Shown here piece by piece: positions 43,178 to 55,001 of a DNA stretch of 64,000 nt (positions are counted from its first letter, which is position 1; every line of letters begins with the position of its first letter). This DNA comes from Bolinopsis microptera (taxonomy: Eukaryota; Ctenophora; Tentaculata; Lobata; Bolinopsidae): the NCBI RefSeq assembly GCF_026151205.1, contig NW_026971777.1, positions 36,763-100,762 of the forward strand, in the 5' to 3' direction. The notes beneath the pieces were generated by a model. It was not told the origin of the DNA. It was given only the letters and a program-made list of their open reading frames with translations, and made no database searches. A program made the position numbers and the translations under genes.

Positions 43178-44511
43178 AGTGATGAAAATGGGTCAAAAGA
43201 CGTTTTGTTGAGCTGTAACATAACATGTCTGATGATTGGATTGTGGATATACCCAATTTTTTTTTCGGAAAGTTTCTTTGTAAGTCTGTCAGTAAGCTAA
43301 CCAATTTTTGTTAAAATTGTATTGAGGGAAGGTTACCTTGACGAATGTTACTCGTCTAAATTTCTTTGAAGTAGCGCGCGCCGCTTTCTACTCGGCAAGT
43401 ACTACGAAGTAGTGCACGCCAGTCTTGTCCATTTATTAAAAACCATTTATAGAGAGGCCCGGAGGGAGGGTGTGGTTTTGGAATTTCGGACAAATCCGGA
43501 CAGGAGGAGGGGGTAGTTTCTGATAATCCGGAAATTTTGGCAGAATTAATGAAAAAGTCCCATTCAATAAGTAGTGCGCCATCGCACATCGACAGTGAGC
43601 CGCGCGTGCCGACTGTAGGTGGTTTTTTAGCGCTAATTTCGGCCAGCACAATTTTCTTCAAACAAATAGATATTGAGTATCCTTCCCGACCTCCAATTGC
43701 AACAAAAATTGGTAAGCTTACTCATAGACTTACAAGTATTAGTAAAGGAAAGTGTCCGATCAAAAGTTTAAAGCATATCCAACCATCAGACATGACATTA
43801 TATTACAGCTAAAAGCAGCGTATTTTGCCCCATTTGGAACACCAAATTTTTCGGACAGTTGTAAAAGCCCTATATTGGAAGGGGCTTTTATTTGGGCGAG
43901 CGATTTAGTAGGAGCGGACTTTTACACATTTTTACAGCTACTTTTGCTCCAAAAGCCGCGCACCATCAAATATGGTACCTAGGCAAAACTCACTGATCAT
44001 TCCAAAAAGTTATGACAAATTTGGTACTGCGAAAATTCTCACAGTCTCTAAGAACAATTATACAAAAATTTTGAAAATCCGAGCAAGTTTATTTTTATCG
44101 TGCACCCCCTACATTTAATTTATGAACTTGAGTTTTGTTTATTTGTAGTTGTACCACTACTAAGTAGCTTCTTAAAAGTAGCTGGAAATCCGGGGGAGTG
44201 GGTGGTTTTCAAAATTTGGACACACCCTGACAGGGGGGGGGGGGGCGGTGGTCTGAAGATCTGCGATTTTGGCGGACGTCCTATCCTATCCTAAGTAGTT
44301 GTCATACGTTGTATGACCCGCCGCGCACGAAGTGCGCGGCTCCCCCTGTATCGTCGAAGACGATACTATAGTGAAGCGACAGTGGGGGTCACCACGTGAT
44401 ACAAGCTCCCCCTGTATCGTTAAAACTCTTCACTATAGACATAGTGCCGTAGAAATTGAATGACGCTACAAGTACAAGTAAATTCTCAGCTACGTCTCAT
44501 CGGTTCAGTAA
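43178..44511. other. Noncoding region with diverged internal repeat
   Basis: No supported gene. Two segments, about 43,440-43,530 and 44,185-44,280, resemble each other in direct orientation (CCGG..GG.GTGGTTTT..AAATT, then GACAGG.GG, then GATTTTGGC) with heavy divergence. They are likely ends or copies of an old repeat. A hairpin CCGCGCACGAAGTGCGCGG lies at about 44,320, and GCTCCCCCTGTATCGT occurs twice near 44,340-44,420. Confidence 0.45.
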
Positions 44512-44519
44512 TTGATTCC

Positions 44520-45044
44520 GGTACCGCGACAATTGACCCCTATGTAAATGTAATTACATTGGAGGACTTCGCCGCTTCGACGCGAACTAGCATTCTTGCT
44601 TCGCAAACCCATCGTCGATCGTTGCTCTGCTTCGCAGAGCAACGATCTCGATGGGTTGACACCGTCAATCAAGTAATTACACTGGGGTCAATTGTCGCAA
44701 AATCTAGGGTTTAATACGACAATTGACCCCTATGTAATTACACTGGGGTCAATTGTCGCGAAATCTAGGGTTTAGTACGACAATTGACCCCCTATGTAAT
44801 TACACTGGGGTTAATTGTCGCGAAATCTAGGGCTCAGTGCGACAATTGACTCCCAATGTAATTACACTGGGGTCAATTGATCGGGTTAGGGTCAGGGTCC
44901 TTGGTCAGGATCCTGGGTCAGGGTTAGGTTCCTGGGTCAGGGTCAGGGTTAGGGTCAGGGTTATGGTTATGGTTAGGGTCCTGGGTCAGGGTCAGGGTTA
45001 ATTGTATTAAATTATATTGTCGGGGGGTCAATTGTCGCCCACCC
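44520..45044 (-). mobile_element. Telomere-repeat MITE, copy 2 (inverted)
   Basis: 525 bp flanked by TTGATTCC (44,512-44,519 and 45,045-45,052), an exact 8-bp duplication. It starts GGTACCGCGACAATTG and ends with the complement of GGGTGGGCGACAATTG, so it is copy 1 reversed. It contains four units of roughly 65 bp bearing CAATTGACCCC, TATGTAATTACACTGGGGTC and CTAGGGTTTAGTACG, then about 120 bp of GGGTCA/GGGTTA hexamer variants in place of the pure hexamer array. The hexamer tract is shorter and more degenerate than in copy 1. Confidence 0.9.
44617..44647. other. Perfect 14-bp hairpin inside MITE copy 2
   Basis: GATCGTTGCTCTGC, a TTC loop, then the exact complement. The outer bases CCCATCG/CGATGGG extend the stem after a small mismatch. 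Probably another small fold-back insertion or cruciform-prone core. Confidence 0.8.
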
Positions 45045-45052
45045 TTGATTCC

Positions 45053-46511
45053 AATTATAGGTGCCGCTTGTTCGTAACTTTGCCGATGCCATATGGCTAT
45101 GTCGTAATACATAATATTTCTAGAGGAAAGTGCCTCTCGGAATATTTTATTTAAAGACCCTCTCTCCTCTCCACCCCCTCAGTGATTACGTAATATTATA
45201 ATTACCTTATCGCTTTTGGACAATATTTGAGTGAAAGAAAGACTGATATGGTGTAAAAACTGGAAGAGCTTGAATGTTACCGTCAGTTGTTGGTATAATG
45301 GAAATATTCAATATTGGATAATTCAACTCAAACTCAAAATTAAAGATTGAAAGGATCAACAATGGAAACGGAAAAAATTGGGCAAAATTCAAGAGGCACG
45401 ACACAGCCCGTCGGCTTCTCGAATTCTGCCAAATCAGGTTATCGATTAGTTAATGTATGAAATTGAAAGTTGATCATTTTATCTATCCTACAGCTGTTGC
45501 AGGTATTGGAAAACGTGCAGTTTGTTTGAGACAGGCCCTATATAGTTATAGGACCATGCTCAATGAATTATGTTTCTCTCTGGTGGTGTGCTTGAAATTT
45601 AGTTCATATTTTGGTTCATCAGCAGTTTCATCAGATCGAGTTTATGGATCCATCATGGCTTTTCAAGCAAACCATGATGGCGAAAATATTGAGCAAGGAA
45701 CCACAGAAATTGAGGGCGCCTAAATTTGGCTGACCTTTATATGCTGTCAGAATAACAGGAAACATTATAAGGTAAATAATTCTAACTATTATGAAGATTC
45801 CTTTCCATTGCTTTTAGCCCAAATCAAATATCTAGCAATCCCATAGCCTTTGCTACAATAATACCCACCGCAAAGTTATTCATTGAAAATATGCCTTAAC
45901 TTTACAATATTAGCGACATAGTCCTGGCAACAACAAAAAAGGAAAAAGCATTCTGCTCTTTCGAATACACTGAACTTCAACCACAAAATCGTTCGTCGCT
46001 GAATGTTCTTAGACAATACATTGTCCATGTCTATAACAGTTCATAAGAGGGGCCGCGATAACGTCACCTCAAGTAATGACGTAATCTTAAGTAATGACGT
46101 AATCTTAAGTAATGACGTCACTTTAAGTAATTACGTCACGTGAAATAGGTTGCGATGTCACGTGACCGTTACCCCTCTCGACTGAATCGTCTGACGTCAA
46201 GTTAACCGTTGGTCAAATCGTCATCTTATAGGTTCTACGGTTACCTGGAATAATAAGCTCCGTTTAAATGATAACAATCAACATGCTCAATGGGATGACG
46301 GGTAGTTTCTGTTATTTGTTTGAGAGTCGAATTAGTTTACAGAGGGAACAGGTTAAGGTTGATAGAGGCGCAAACAATTTACGTCTGTACTAACTATACA
46401 AATATTTAGCTTTCCGTGCAATGCGATGTATTATATTGAGAATAATTGAATTGACTTTGCAAAATTTACTCATTTGAACCTCATAATTTAAAAAGCATAA
46501 CACTTTCCTAC
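45053..46511. other. Region downstream of RBM26-like exons, no coding exon identified
   Basis: About 1.4 kb. It may contain the last exon(s) and 3' UTR of the RBM26-like gene, but I found no acidic C-terminal exon with a good acceptor. Contains the TGACGT tandem repeat described separately. Confidence 0.4.
46060..46140. repeat. TGACGT(A/C) tandem repeat, CRE-like
   Basis: Four to five copies of an 18-bp unit, TAATGACGTAATCTTAAG. One copy carries the full palindromic CRE TGACGTCA and the next a TTACGTCA. CREB/ATF-type factors bind such sites; whether they act on a promoter here is unknown. Confidence 0.6.
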
Positions 46512-49500
46512 CTGAGAAGAAGTCACTTCACCGGTCTTATTCCACTCTATATCGAGCTCTTGGTCATCAACAATCCTGCCCTTTACGTAGGCCATTTCAG
46601 CGTCCCGGCGTTTGTCGAACCCGATGATGACACCAACCCCAGAGGGTATCACAGTGCAGGTGCCAAATTTACTGAAAGTAGACTGGTCAGTGATCATTAC
46701 CTCGGATTATGCACTTAAATAATGTGTAGAAATTATACCAGAGTAGGGGGGGGGGGGGCCAACGCCCCAAAAGGCCCCGATTTCTAGGGCCCTTTTTGGA
46801 TTTTCAATATGTGTAGGGCCTTTTGGGGCCCTAGAATTAACTTCAATTTCATCAAGTTTGATATATGCTAAGTGCTTTAATGATATTATCTGACTACTTG
46901 CACAGTACTTTTATGTTTATTTGGGTGTATTTACATGGAGATTATGGTCCATAAACACTATCAAATAGTGGTCAGGGTCAAAAGGCCCCAAAAAGCCCCG
47001 ATTTCTAGGGCCCTTTTCGGATTTTCGATATGTGTGGGCCTTTTGGGGCGTTGGCCCCCCCCCCCCCCCCCCCCCCCCAGAGTAGCATTTCAAACCCCAC
47101 AACTTCCCCTGGTTTAATATCTCAGCCACTTTTAATTGGCAACATATTCCCTGTACCCTGTAACTAGCCATTAATAACGGTTAGTGGTTGCATTGCACCT
47201 ATTTATAGAATTTGTTGCTCAGTGCTCGACCCGATTTTTAATTCTATCTTGTAAAGCAAAATGTTGTTTTTACCTGAAATGTTCGTGAAGTTCCTCTGCG
47301 TTATTGCAGTTCTTTACAATAATCTCCTTGGGCCTCAAGTCCAAGTTGGTGGAAGCACCGAGGGTGGTAGCTGGTGCTTGTTTAACGGGTTGAGGAGCTT
47401 TTCTCTTTCGATCACTGTTTTCTATGCTGGCCAGGCTCGCTTTTATAGTGTCATGTGACAGCTGTAGCTTCTTCATTGTTTCTAACATGGACCTTTTCTC
47501 GGATAGTACCTTACAGCTTTCCAGCTTACTGAGAATTAGTTTCTGGTTTACTACGTTCTGGGCAAGGAGACCTTGTGTTCTTTTAGCAAGCTCCAGTTTC
47601 TTCTGTGCAGCTGTAGGTCTGGGTTGTTCTCGAGGTGTGGTGGCTGGTTTGTTGTCTGGGGAGAAGTTACCGTTTATAAACTTTATTGAATACCATTGAA
47701 ACCTAATAAATGATAAAGTGAACCTTCTACGCTGTGAAGGGTCAAACAAGCCATTTATTGACATTAACGATAATACGTATTTGTTCCAAGCCATACGTGA
47801 AATGCAAATGCAATACTTTAAGGGTGCAAACGAATAAAGAACAGAAACACGGTTAACTTACTGGTTACTAAGCTTAAGGCAGCAGGGGGTGGTGGAGCCG
47901 AGGTCTTGTTATTCACCAGGTTCATGTCTTGGTGGATAGAGGAAGTGGTGACCTTACCCATGTTCTTGAATAAGGACGGGGCTAAAGATATTGGGACCAC
48001 CTCCTTCCAAAAGAATTTTATGTACCTATCGGGTAATTATATTGTTATGTAATCAGTTACCGTTTGGGTAATAAGAAAAAACCATAACCACCTCATTCAA
48101 GCTGTTTGTTCGAAGCACATTCGTTACAGGGCACCTAAAATCATGCCACAGAAAATTCCTTTTAGTCCTTAAATTGTATTGGCACGACAAAGCAGTACAA
48201 CAACTCCCACCTGACACCGAGTAGAGCGATATTAGAGTTGAAACAAGCAGCAGCACTGTCGTGGGAGTGGAACTCTACCATAGCAGTGTGAACATCGTTA
48301 TACACTCTACACTGCAGCTGCTTAATCGGACCATACTTTCCAAGATGATGTGACAGCTGGATAGAGGTTACATTCAGTAAATTTGAAAATAATCAAGATC
48401 TATTTGAGATAATTAATTTCCCAAATTCTTTGAGATACAGTGCATTAAAATAACAGGAGTAGCGACATGCTCAGGATAATTATGCTGACTTTAATATTTC
48501 TCACCAGTGCACTATCGTTACTCTGATAAGGGATGTCTCTGACAAGTAAGGTAGTCTGGGTTGGTTCCACTGGCACAACTGCTCCGGTGATAATATTACT
48601 ACCGTCAACTAGTTTAAAGCTTCTAGGCACTCCTGAGGATGCGAGTCAGTCAGGTTTTATTATCGGATTATTCGTTGAATTTTGTACAGTTAAGAAGGGA
48701 ACTTTTGTTGAAATGAGCTAATGAAAAGATGTCTCACCGCCGCGCCGATTACAGTACGATATCAACAAATAGATCGGAATACTGACGGGGAAGCGAACCA
48801 TAAAAGGCACGTGACAGTGATTCCAGGAGGCTGATTGGACGAGAAAAAAATATTGTTCACTACTTCTCCACCAGTATTCAGACGTAAGATGGACAACTCT
48901 GACTAAAAAGTGTCTACAACGAGAGGATTGTTACCTGTGCTAGAGGGTGCTCTCTTGACTGTGTGAACGTAAGGTTTAGAGGGGTGTGTTGTCTCGCTCA
49001 TCTGTGCAGAGGGAGCTGAGATATTACGACGTTAGGGTGGCACATTGATAATCCTGGATATTTTGTTATTTGAAATAGAAATGGACAACATGGCTTGGTA
49101 AATAAAGCCAGGTTTTAAAAATCTGAATGTGAAAGACCGTGGAGGCTCCTTGAAAACTGAAAATAGAGCTGTAACTACCAGTACCTGATGTACTGGAGGC
49201 GTGCGTAACAGGCCGAGGTGGGGGAAGAGGCTGAGCGGGGGCTGGGACCAGGGGGGTCTGGTTGTTAATCAGAGCTGGCTTATCCGGGTTATAAGTCTCA
49301 CCTGAATAGGATTATTGTTATATATCATGTTTTACTGGCGTTCAAGAACGCTTCCCTTTGGTTTATAGACATTGCAAGATACGAACTAACGATGTATGTT
49401 GAAAATTGCCATCGAGTTGCCCGGTTGCATGTTGAACTCTCAAAAATTCACCATTTTCAAATTTTTGTCGGTGTGATTCAATTGCATCGTGAATATAAAG

Positions 49501-52500
49501 ATGCTGTATAGTAGATAAGAGTGAGGTATTGGTTTAAATAGGATGCAGCCTGGACAGTGGACAGTCGGCGATGCAATTATTCTGACCGACTGAGATTGAT
49601 AACGAACAAGATAAGGTGCTGCGCGCGACGGTGCGTGCGCGCACAACTACGGCGTTGACAGTTGCGTAACACAGTACGAATTTGTAAAATTTTACTGCTA
49701 GTCGCGAAGCTTATTCCCGTAATTTGTCCCAGGTTATGCCGAAAATATTCAGTGGTTTTGGTGCTGTTGACAGACTGGAAAGATTTCACCAAGAAGGTAA
49801 ATGTCGTTTTCTGGTTCAGATGATAAATAGTATGGAGGGAGCCTGACTTAGTTCATGGACCATTTCATTGGTAATTTGGTTTGCAATACACGGGAAAACA
49901 TTGTACAAAAACTGGAATTGTTATCAGCTTCGCCAGGTACTAGACGAATATTTCTAACCCTGTACTAAATATCATAAGACAGAATGTGCAAGATTTTCCT
50001 TCCGAGGGGTTGGTAGTGCATACTCGCAATTTATTAAGCAGCAATTTCAACATGACACGTTCTCAATTAACACACGCCAAAATGTAGCACCACACACACA
50101 CTTTCGCATATTTACACACAATACCTGGGGGAAATAGAGGTGGGGCACCACTGAACGGCCCAGGAGGAGGAGGAGGAAGAGAAGGAGTCTGAGCTGCTTG
50201 AAGTACACTGGATAAGCTACTCTCCTCCACTACTACAGGGTCTATACCGTGATCATACTGGCACAGTCCTCCACGCAGACAGTAGCCTTTCTCGTCAAAA
50301 TCACGACATCTTTCTTTACGCGCTGCAATGGAATGTACGTGCGTTAATAAGACGTGAAACTTGGTGTTTTGGAAATATGAGAGTTTGGAAATATGAGAGT
50401 TTGGAAATATGAGAGTTTGAATAGTTTCTTCTGCCTGGTGTACCACTGTCACATCCCCTGATACACGTGTAAATTAAGAAACCAGTACCTTTCCCGTTTC
50501 TCGGGGGAGAGTTACTCTTCTTTCTAGGACTCCTAGGCTGCCTGACTGGAGATCTAGATCTTCTGGTGGGTGGAGATCTAGATCTCTTGGGAGGGGAGGG
50601 GGAGCGGGACTGGTGTCTGTCTGGGGTGTACCTTCGTTTAGGGTATCCGACACGGTCACGTGTTATGTCACCACGGTCACGTGTTATGTCACGTGATGCG
50701 GGGTAACGGTCACGTGGTGCTTGCTCGTCTGATCTCCTGGGGTGGTTAGTTGAGAGAGTAAGAGAAAAAGAAACTAGTGGGATGAAGAATTGAGATGGCA
50801 GCAGCTAAATTAAAATAACATCGTCTAGTTTATTCATTACACAGAGAACTTCCCACATTATATTCATACAACACAGTAGTATAAACAAACACTACTATAA
50901 CTAGAGGATATTTATTACTACGTACTTACATTAAATAAACAATATTATAGGTTGTGTGTACTTACGTTCTGTCTCCTCTATCAGTGAATCTTCTAACATC
51001 TCTCCTCTCTTCGTAAGATTCAGTGTTAAATCTCCTTGTTTCCTCTTCCCTTCCTCCGGGCCGACTGAACATTTGTTATCTTAACATTTGTTTAAATCTT
51101 AACATTTGTTCTCTCAACATTTACACGGAGGTGCAGAAAATAACATGTTAAAATGCACGCATCAAGTGCGTTTTATCAAACATGGAAATTTCAGTGAAAA
51201 AGGTAATATAATATATATAACCCAGTAATATAACCCAGTAATATAACCCAGTAATATAACCCAGTACAAAGTTCATTCTAACAATGAAATTTCAGTGAAA
51301 AAGGTAATATAACCCAGTACAAAGTTCATTCTAACAATGAAATTTCAGTGAAAAAGGTAATATAACCCAGTACAAAGTTCATTCTAACAATGAAATTTGA
51401 ACCATTTTGGAAGTACGATCTCTACTGTACATATAGGGATGTAGGGACCCTACATTCTTATCATTTTGTTAGTACATTATTATCATAATATACTGATTTT
51501 GAAGGACTTTATTTACAAAAATGTAAAACATCTCAGGAACTTAAAGATATGATTATAAAGTTAATGCCATTACAGTATAATCACACTGCAACACTGCTAA
51601 GTGCTAACAAGTGGGCTTAGTGAAGCACAGCTCACTATGTGCATTCCTTCATTTTGCACGTGCACATACTTGCAGTGAAGCACAGTATTTTGCACGTGCA
51701 CAATGCACATATTTGTGGTGAAGTACAGTATTTTGCACGTACACAGTGCACATATTTGTGGTGAAGCACAGTATTTTGCACGTGCACAATCATATGTTTT
51801 TACTGAATATTACCTGCCACGTTTCCTCCTGTCCCTGTCCTCCTCAAACCGTCTCTTTCTCGCGTTCATCTTATCATCCTCATCCGTATTTACATCTATT
51901 GATAATTCAACTAGTCTTTGCTCTGTCCCCTGTAATTAAACATTAATTGATTATTGAGATACTTTTAATTTTTAAGATAATTAATCGATCAAGCTGTTTT
52001 TGAAGCAAGACGATATATTATTATATACTTACTATATTTAAAAATAACGTTGTGTTATTGTGCTATGATATGTATTCGACATGTGTATTGTCATTACCGC
52101 ATCGCGATGAAAACAAATCAAACTAGAGTCAAATTTCACTGTCAAAATTGTCAATACACTGTTATGTAACACTATCTAATTATGTTCCTAATCAAAATTC
52201 AGATTATGAAATATTTCCATACAATTATTATTTATTAATCATGTTAATAATAATGATACTGACTTTTAAATTATTAGATCGTTAATGCTATATGAGGATG
52301 AGCATAGATAAATATTGTACAATCAATATTAGTTAACTTAAATCATTACGAATACCAAATAGCACGTAATCATTATAATATGCAATGAAATTCAAGAACC
52401 AATAATAATTATTATTATATTATATAATGTACATAAGTTTACCTTTTTTGTGTCAATGGATATCTTCCGTTCAGGTTTTGGATCATCCTTTGCTTTGACT

Positions 52501-53260
52501 TCTTTGACTTCGGTAAAAACTCTCTTCTTCTTAGGTGGCACTGGCATGTATTCTTTACTTTCGATCACGTCGTATAAATTTTTCACAAAACTCTCAGTTT
52601 CTGAAATGTATGTTGCTAAAATACCCAGAATGGCAAGTAGTAACAAGATCATCTATTTTTAAATACAATAAAATCAGAATGGCATGGCTATCAATCATTA
52701 CATCAATCAACCACTTGTCAAAATCAGATCGGATTTAAATTTTGAATGAGCATTTTTTCTTGAAATTGATTGCCTTTGAAGTAGGACCGAGTTCAGTTGA
52801 AGCTATTTGTTCAAATAACCAAATATCTTGAACTCGCTTCTAGCACCAAATCAAAGGAGCATTTTACCTTCTTTTGAAAGATAATCTGAATTGTAACCTA
52901 TGACAAGCGGACAAACCTTTATCTAGAAAAACCTCTAACTGTTCCACAAATGTGTCTTCATTGAACGCCTCGTCTTTTTTTAGTAAAGCTATCACATACT
53001 TCGCCAGGACGCTTGGATCTGCTTCCGAGCTAAGGGTAATAGAAGAATGAGTAATATAACAATGTTAGTGTGATTATTAAGGCGTATTGGCAACTTCGTT
53101 ACTAGATCACATGATATTATATTTAAGCTCTGTTTTTTGTGAATTAGATCATAACATTGATTCATTACAAAAATTGATATCTATTTAAAAGATAAACTCA
53201 CATCATTTCCAGCTGAGTGACCAGCCATTGCTTTAGAAATTCAACCTCTTCAATAATCAT
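46512..53260 (-). CDS. RBM26: RBM26/RBM27-like RNA-binding protein, spliced (14 exons seen)
   Basis: Exons (minus strand, in order): 53,202-53,260; 52,917-53,029; 52,443-52,600; 51,814-51,929; 50,966-51,064; 50,489-50,736; 50,125-50,322; 49,185-49,301; 48,935-49,015; 48,505-48,632; 48,211-48,356; 47,862-48,025; 47,274-47,655; 46,512-46,671. All junctions are GT-AG and phases agree; total 723 codons. Domains: N-terminal PWI-like helical domain (ADPSVLAKYVIALLKKD), RS/basic region (exons 5-6), CCCH zinc finger (ERCRDFDEKGYCLRGGLC...H), Pro-rich linker, RRM1 (TTLLVRDIP to exon 12 RYIKFFW), coiled coil (exon 13), and RRM2 (EIIVKNCNNAEELHEHF to DQELDIEW). Vertebrate RBM26/27 act with the nuclear exosome adaptor machinery on polyadenylated RNA. 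The C-terminal exon is not found; without splicing, exon 14 would end after VGKCYAF. Confidence 0.9.
46747..47077. mobile_element. MITE with G/C-tract ends inside an RBM26-like intron
   Basis: 331 bp flanked by CAGAGTAG (46,739-46,746 and 47,078-47,085), an exact 8-bp duplication. The ends are poly(G)/poly(C) followed by GGCCAACGCCCCAAAAGGCC in inverted orientation. Subterminal regions repeat GGCCCCGATTTCTAGGGCCC. Noncoding; lies between exons 13 and 14. Probably a nonautonomous hAT-type element. Confidence 0.85.
50385..50418. repeat. 16-bp tandem repeat in intron
   Basis: GAGAGTTTGGAAATAT occurs three times in a row just upstream (minus strand) of the CCCH-finger exon of the RBM26-like gene. 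Confidence 0.85.
51205..51405. repeat. Nested tandem repeats in RBM26-like intron 4
   Basis: Four copies of TAATATAACCCAG, then three copies of a 52-bp unit that includes TACAAAGTTCATTCTAACAA and TGAAATTTCAGTGAAAAAGG. A second repeat, about 45 bp with TTTTGCACGTGCACAATGCA, occupies 51,640-51,790 in the same intron. Confidence 0.85.
51640..51790. repeat. About 45-bp tandem repeat with GCACGTGC motifs
   Basis: Three copies of GTGAAGCACAGTATTTTGCA followed by CGTGCACA and a CACATATTTGTG spacer. GCACGTGC contains an E-box (CACGTG). Intronic, directly next to exon 4. Confidence 0.8.
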
Positions 53261-53785
53261 CCTGAACTGTGGCAATTAATGGGTTAAGAAAGAAATGCAG
53301 CAGATTGCCGACTGAATAAACGGCACCAAATGAAAATTGTTATTGGATATGATGATTATGTTTAAGTGCGCTTATATTACAAGATAACGGAATATTAAGG
53401 AAACATTATCTGTACAGTGTGTTTGAAGTCCTTATCACAAGAGACAGAAAAAAGAATTATCAGAATTGATTTGAAACAACTGAAAGCTATATAACAGAAT
53501 AACTGTGCTAACAACTTAATAAAATAAAGTGAATGACAAAATTCATCTATTAATTTGCTATTATCCCACCCAACTACAAACAAGATTGAAGACTAGAGAG
53601 TGAAAAGATATAAATATATGGCAATAAATTAGGATCAATAGAATAATTCATATAATGAACATAATTATCTAGAAATATTCGGGTAAACAAATTTCACATG
53701 AGACATTTCAGTCTCACCCCCGCACGATTAAAATAAATTAACAAACGTTAACTTCTCTAAATTTCACCCTACAGTTCACCCTAAA

Positions 53786-54934
53786 CTACCCCTCATCTGA
53801 CTTCTGAGCCATTTCTTTAGCTCTCTGAGAGTTCTCAAGTTTAATCTGCTGTACCCGGACCCAGTATCTGTAGTCTGTCAGGTCCTTGATTTTATCTCCA
53901 TAATAATCATCACTAAACCCCACCTCTACTGAGTCTGTACATCTGTATAAGTTCAACCGACGCTGAAAATCGTCTTCTCTCTGAGAAGATTAGTGTGATT
54001 GTAACCGGTTTTTGTAATTGTAATTGTTTTCGTAACTGAAACTGTAGTTGCAATTTATTGTGATTTACCTGATAAAAGTTTGCCTTTGTTTCAGAGCCCA
54101 TAACTCTAAGATGAAAATTACGATATCCGAATGCAGTTATGATAACACAGGTAATACCAGATGCAAATGTCATACAGGTTCCAATGATCATTGGATCAAT
54201 TCCTTCCATTCCCCTGAAACGACAAGAAGTAAGCATCTTTAAATCTACATGACACATTGTGTTAGAAGCGCAAATTGTCATAATTACCAGTAGTCATAGA
54301 TATTAGATAACCATTATTCGCCCCAATTAGGGAAATATCAGCAATCACCAGTTCCAGGAAACGTAAACCTCTCTTACTTGTGTCTTTCACTTGATTTTGG
54401 TGCATGATGCAATGTTGACCGATAACTGCCAGTAGCCATCACTGAGCAGGGTTTTAGTCTATTACGGATAGACATTAGACACCTCCCAGTGCAGATATGA
54501 CGGCCACGGTGTTCTAGCTACTAATGAGCAGCATGTAATATCTATATTGTGTGAAACTATGTATTTAGGAAGGAGAGTTTTACTTACATAATTGTGAGAG
54601 GAGAGTCTGACATCAGCCAAGGAAAAAACCACATACTATTTGATGCAAACGTAAAGCACCCAAAAACATAGCCTCCTAGTAATGCAAAATATCGCGAAGT
54701 CTTTATTCTATTCTTTAGTTTGATATAGTCATTAAACTGAAGCTGAAAACTAGTCCGACAGGGAGAATATCTTGAACACAGTGTCTTTATTCGATTCTTG
54801 ACTTCCTTGGGCACAGGCAGAGGGCGTGAAGAATTGTTGCTGTCTGCAGCAGAAGCCAGTGTAGTAAATAATCTCTCATGTCTTAGCTTCCTTAATGCCA
54901 ACAGTCTCCTTGGTGCGTTGAGCAAACATATCAT
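53786..54934 (-). CDS. Pam17-like mitochondrial inner-membrane protein, three exons
   Basis: Exons: 54,588-54,934, 54,069-54,213 and 53,786-53,980. GT-AG junctions and matching phases give 228 aa ending at TAG. The N-terminus (MICLLNAPRRLLALRKLRHERLF) is Arg/Leu-rich without acids until past residue 20, as in a mitochondrial presequence. Two hydrophobic segments follow (FALLGGYVFGCFTF and MIIGTCMTFASGITCVIITAF) separated by a short loop with PWLMSDSPLTIMG. The C-terminus carries SDDYYGDKIKDLTDYRYWVR, matching the DYYG-x-KI...Y..W signature I know from Pam17, a TIM23 motor-associated protein of fungi. It lies 526 bp upstream of the RBM26-like start, on the same strand. Start chosen as the first in-frame ATG; an upstream exon ending near 54,950 is possible. 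Confidence 0.6.
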
Positions 54935-54940
54935 TATCAA

Positions 54941-55001
54941 TGCTTGACTGAAACAAGATGATAGTTATAGAGAATGTATCTGAATAAAGCTGTGTCTTTA
55001 T
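54941..55001. other. Short spacer upstream of the Pam17-like gene
   Basis: No promoter elements recognised. An acceptor-like TTTCAG on the minus strand at about 54,950 leaves open a further 5' exon. Confidence 0.4.

Noticed and set aside
43356..43661. 101-aa minus-strand ORF near 43.5 kb
   Set aside because: Falls within a diverged repeat module; no motif recognised and the overlapping frame is equally open.
45457..45723. 88-aa plus-strand ORF
   Set aside because: No domain, ordinary length for chance in this composition, and no splice or promoter support.
47424..47699. Plus-strand ORF opposite RBM26-like exon 13
   Set aside because: Shadow of the real coding exon on the minus strand.
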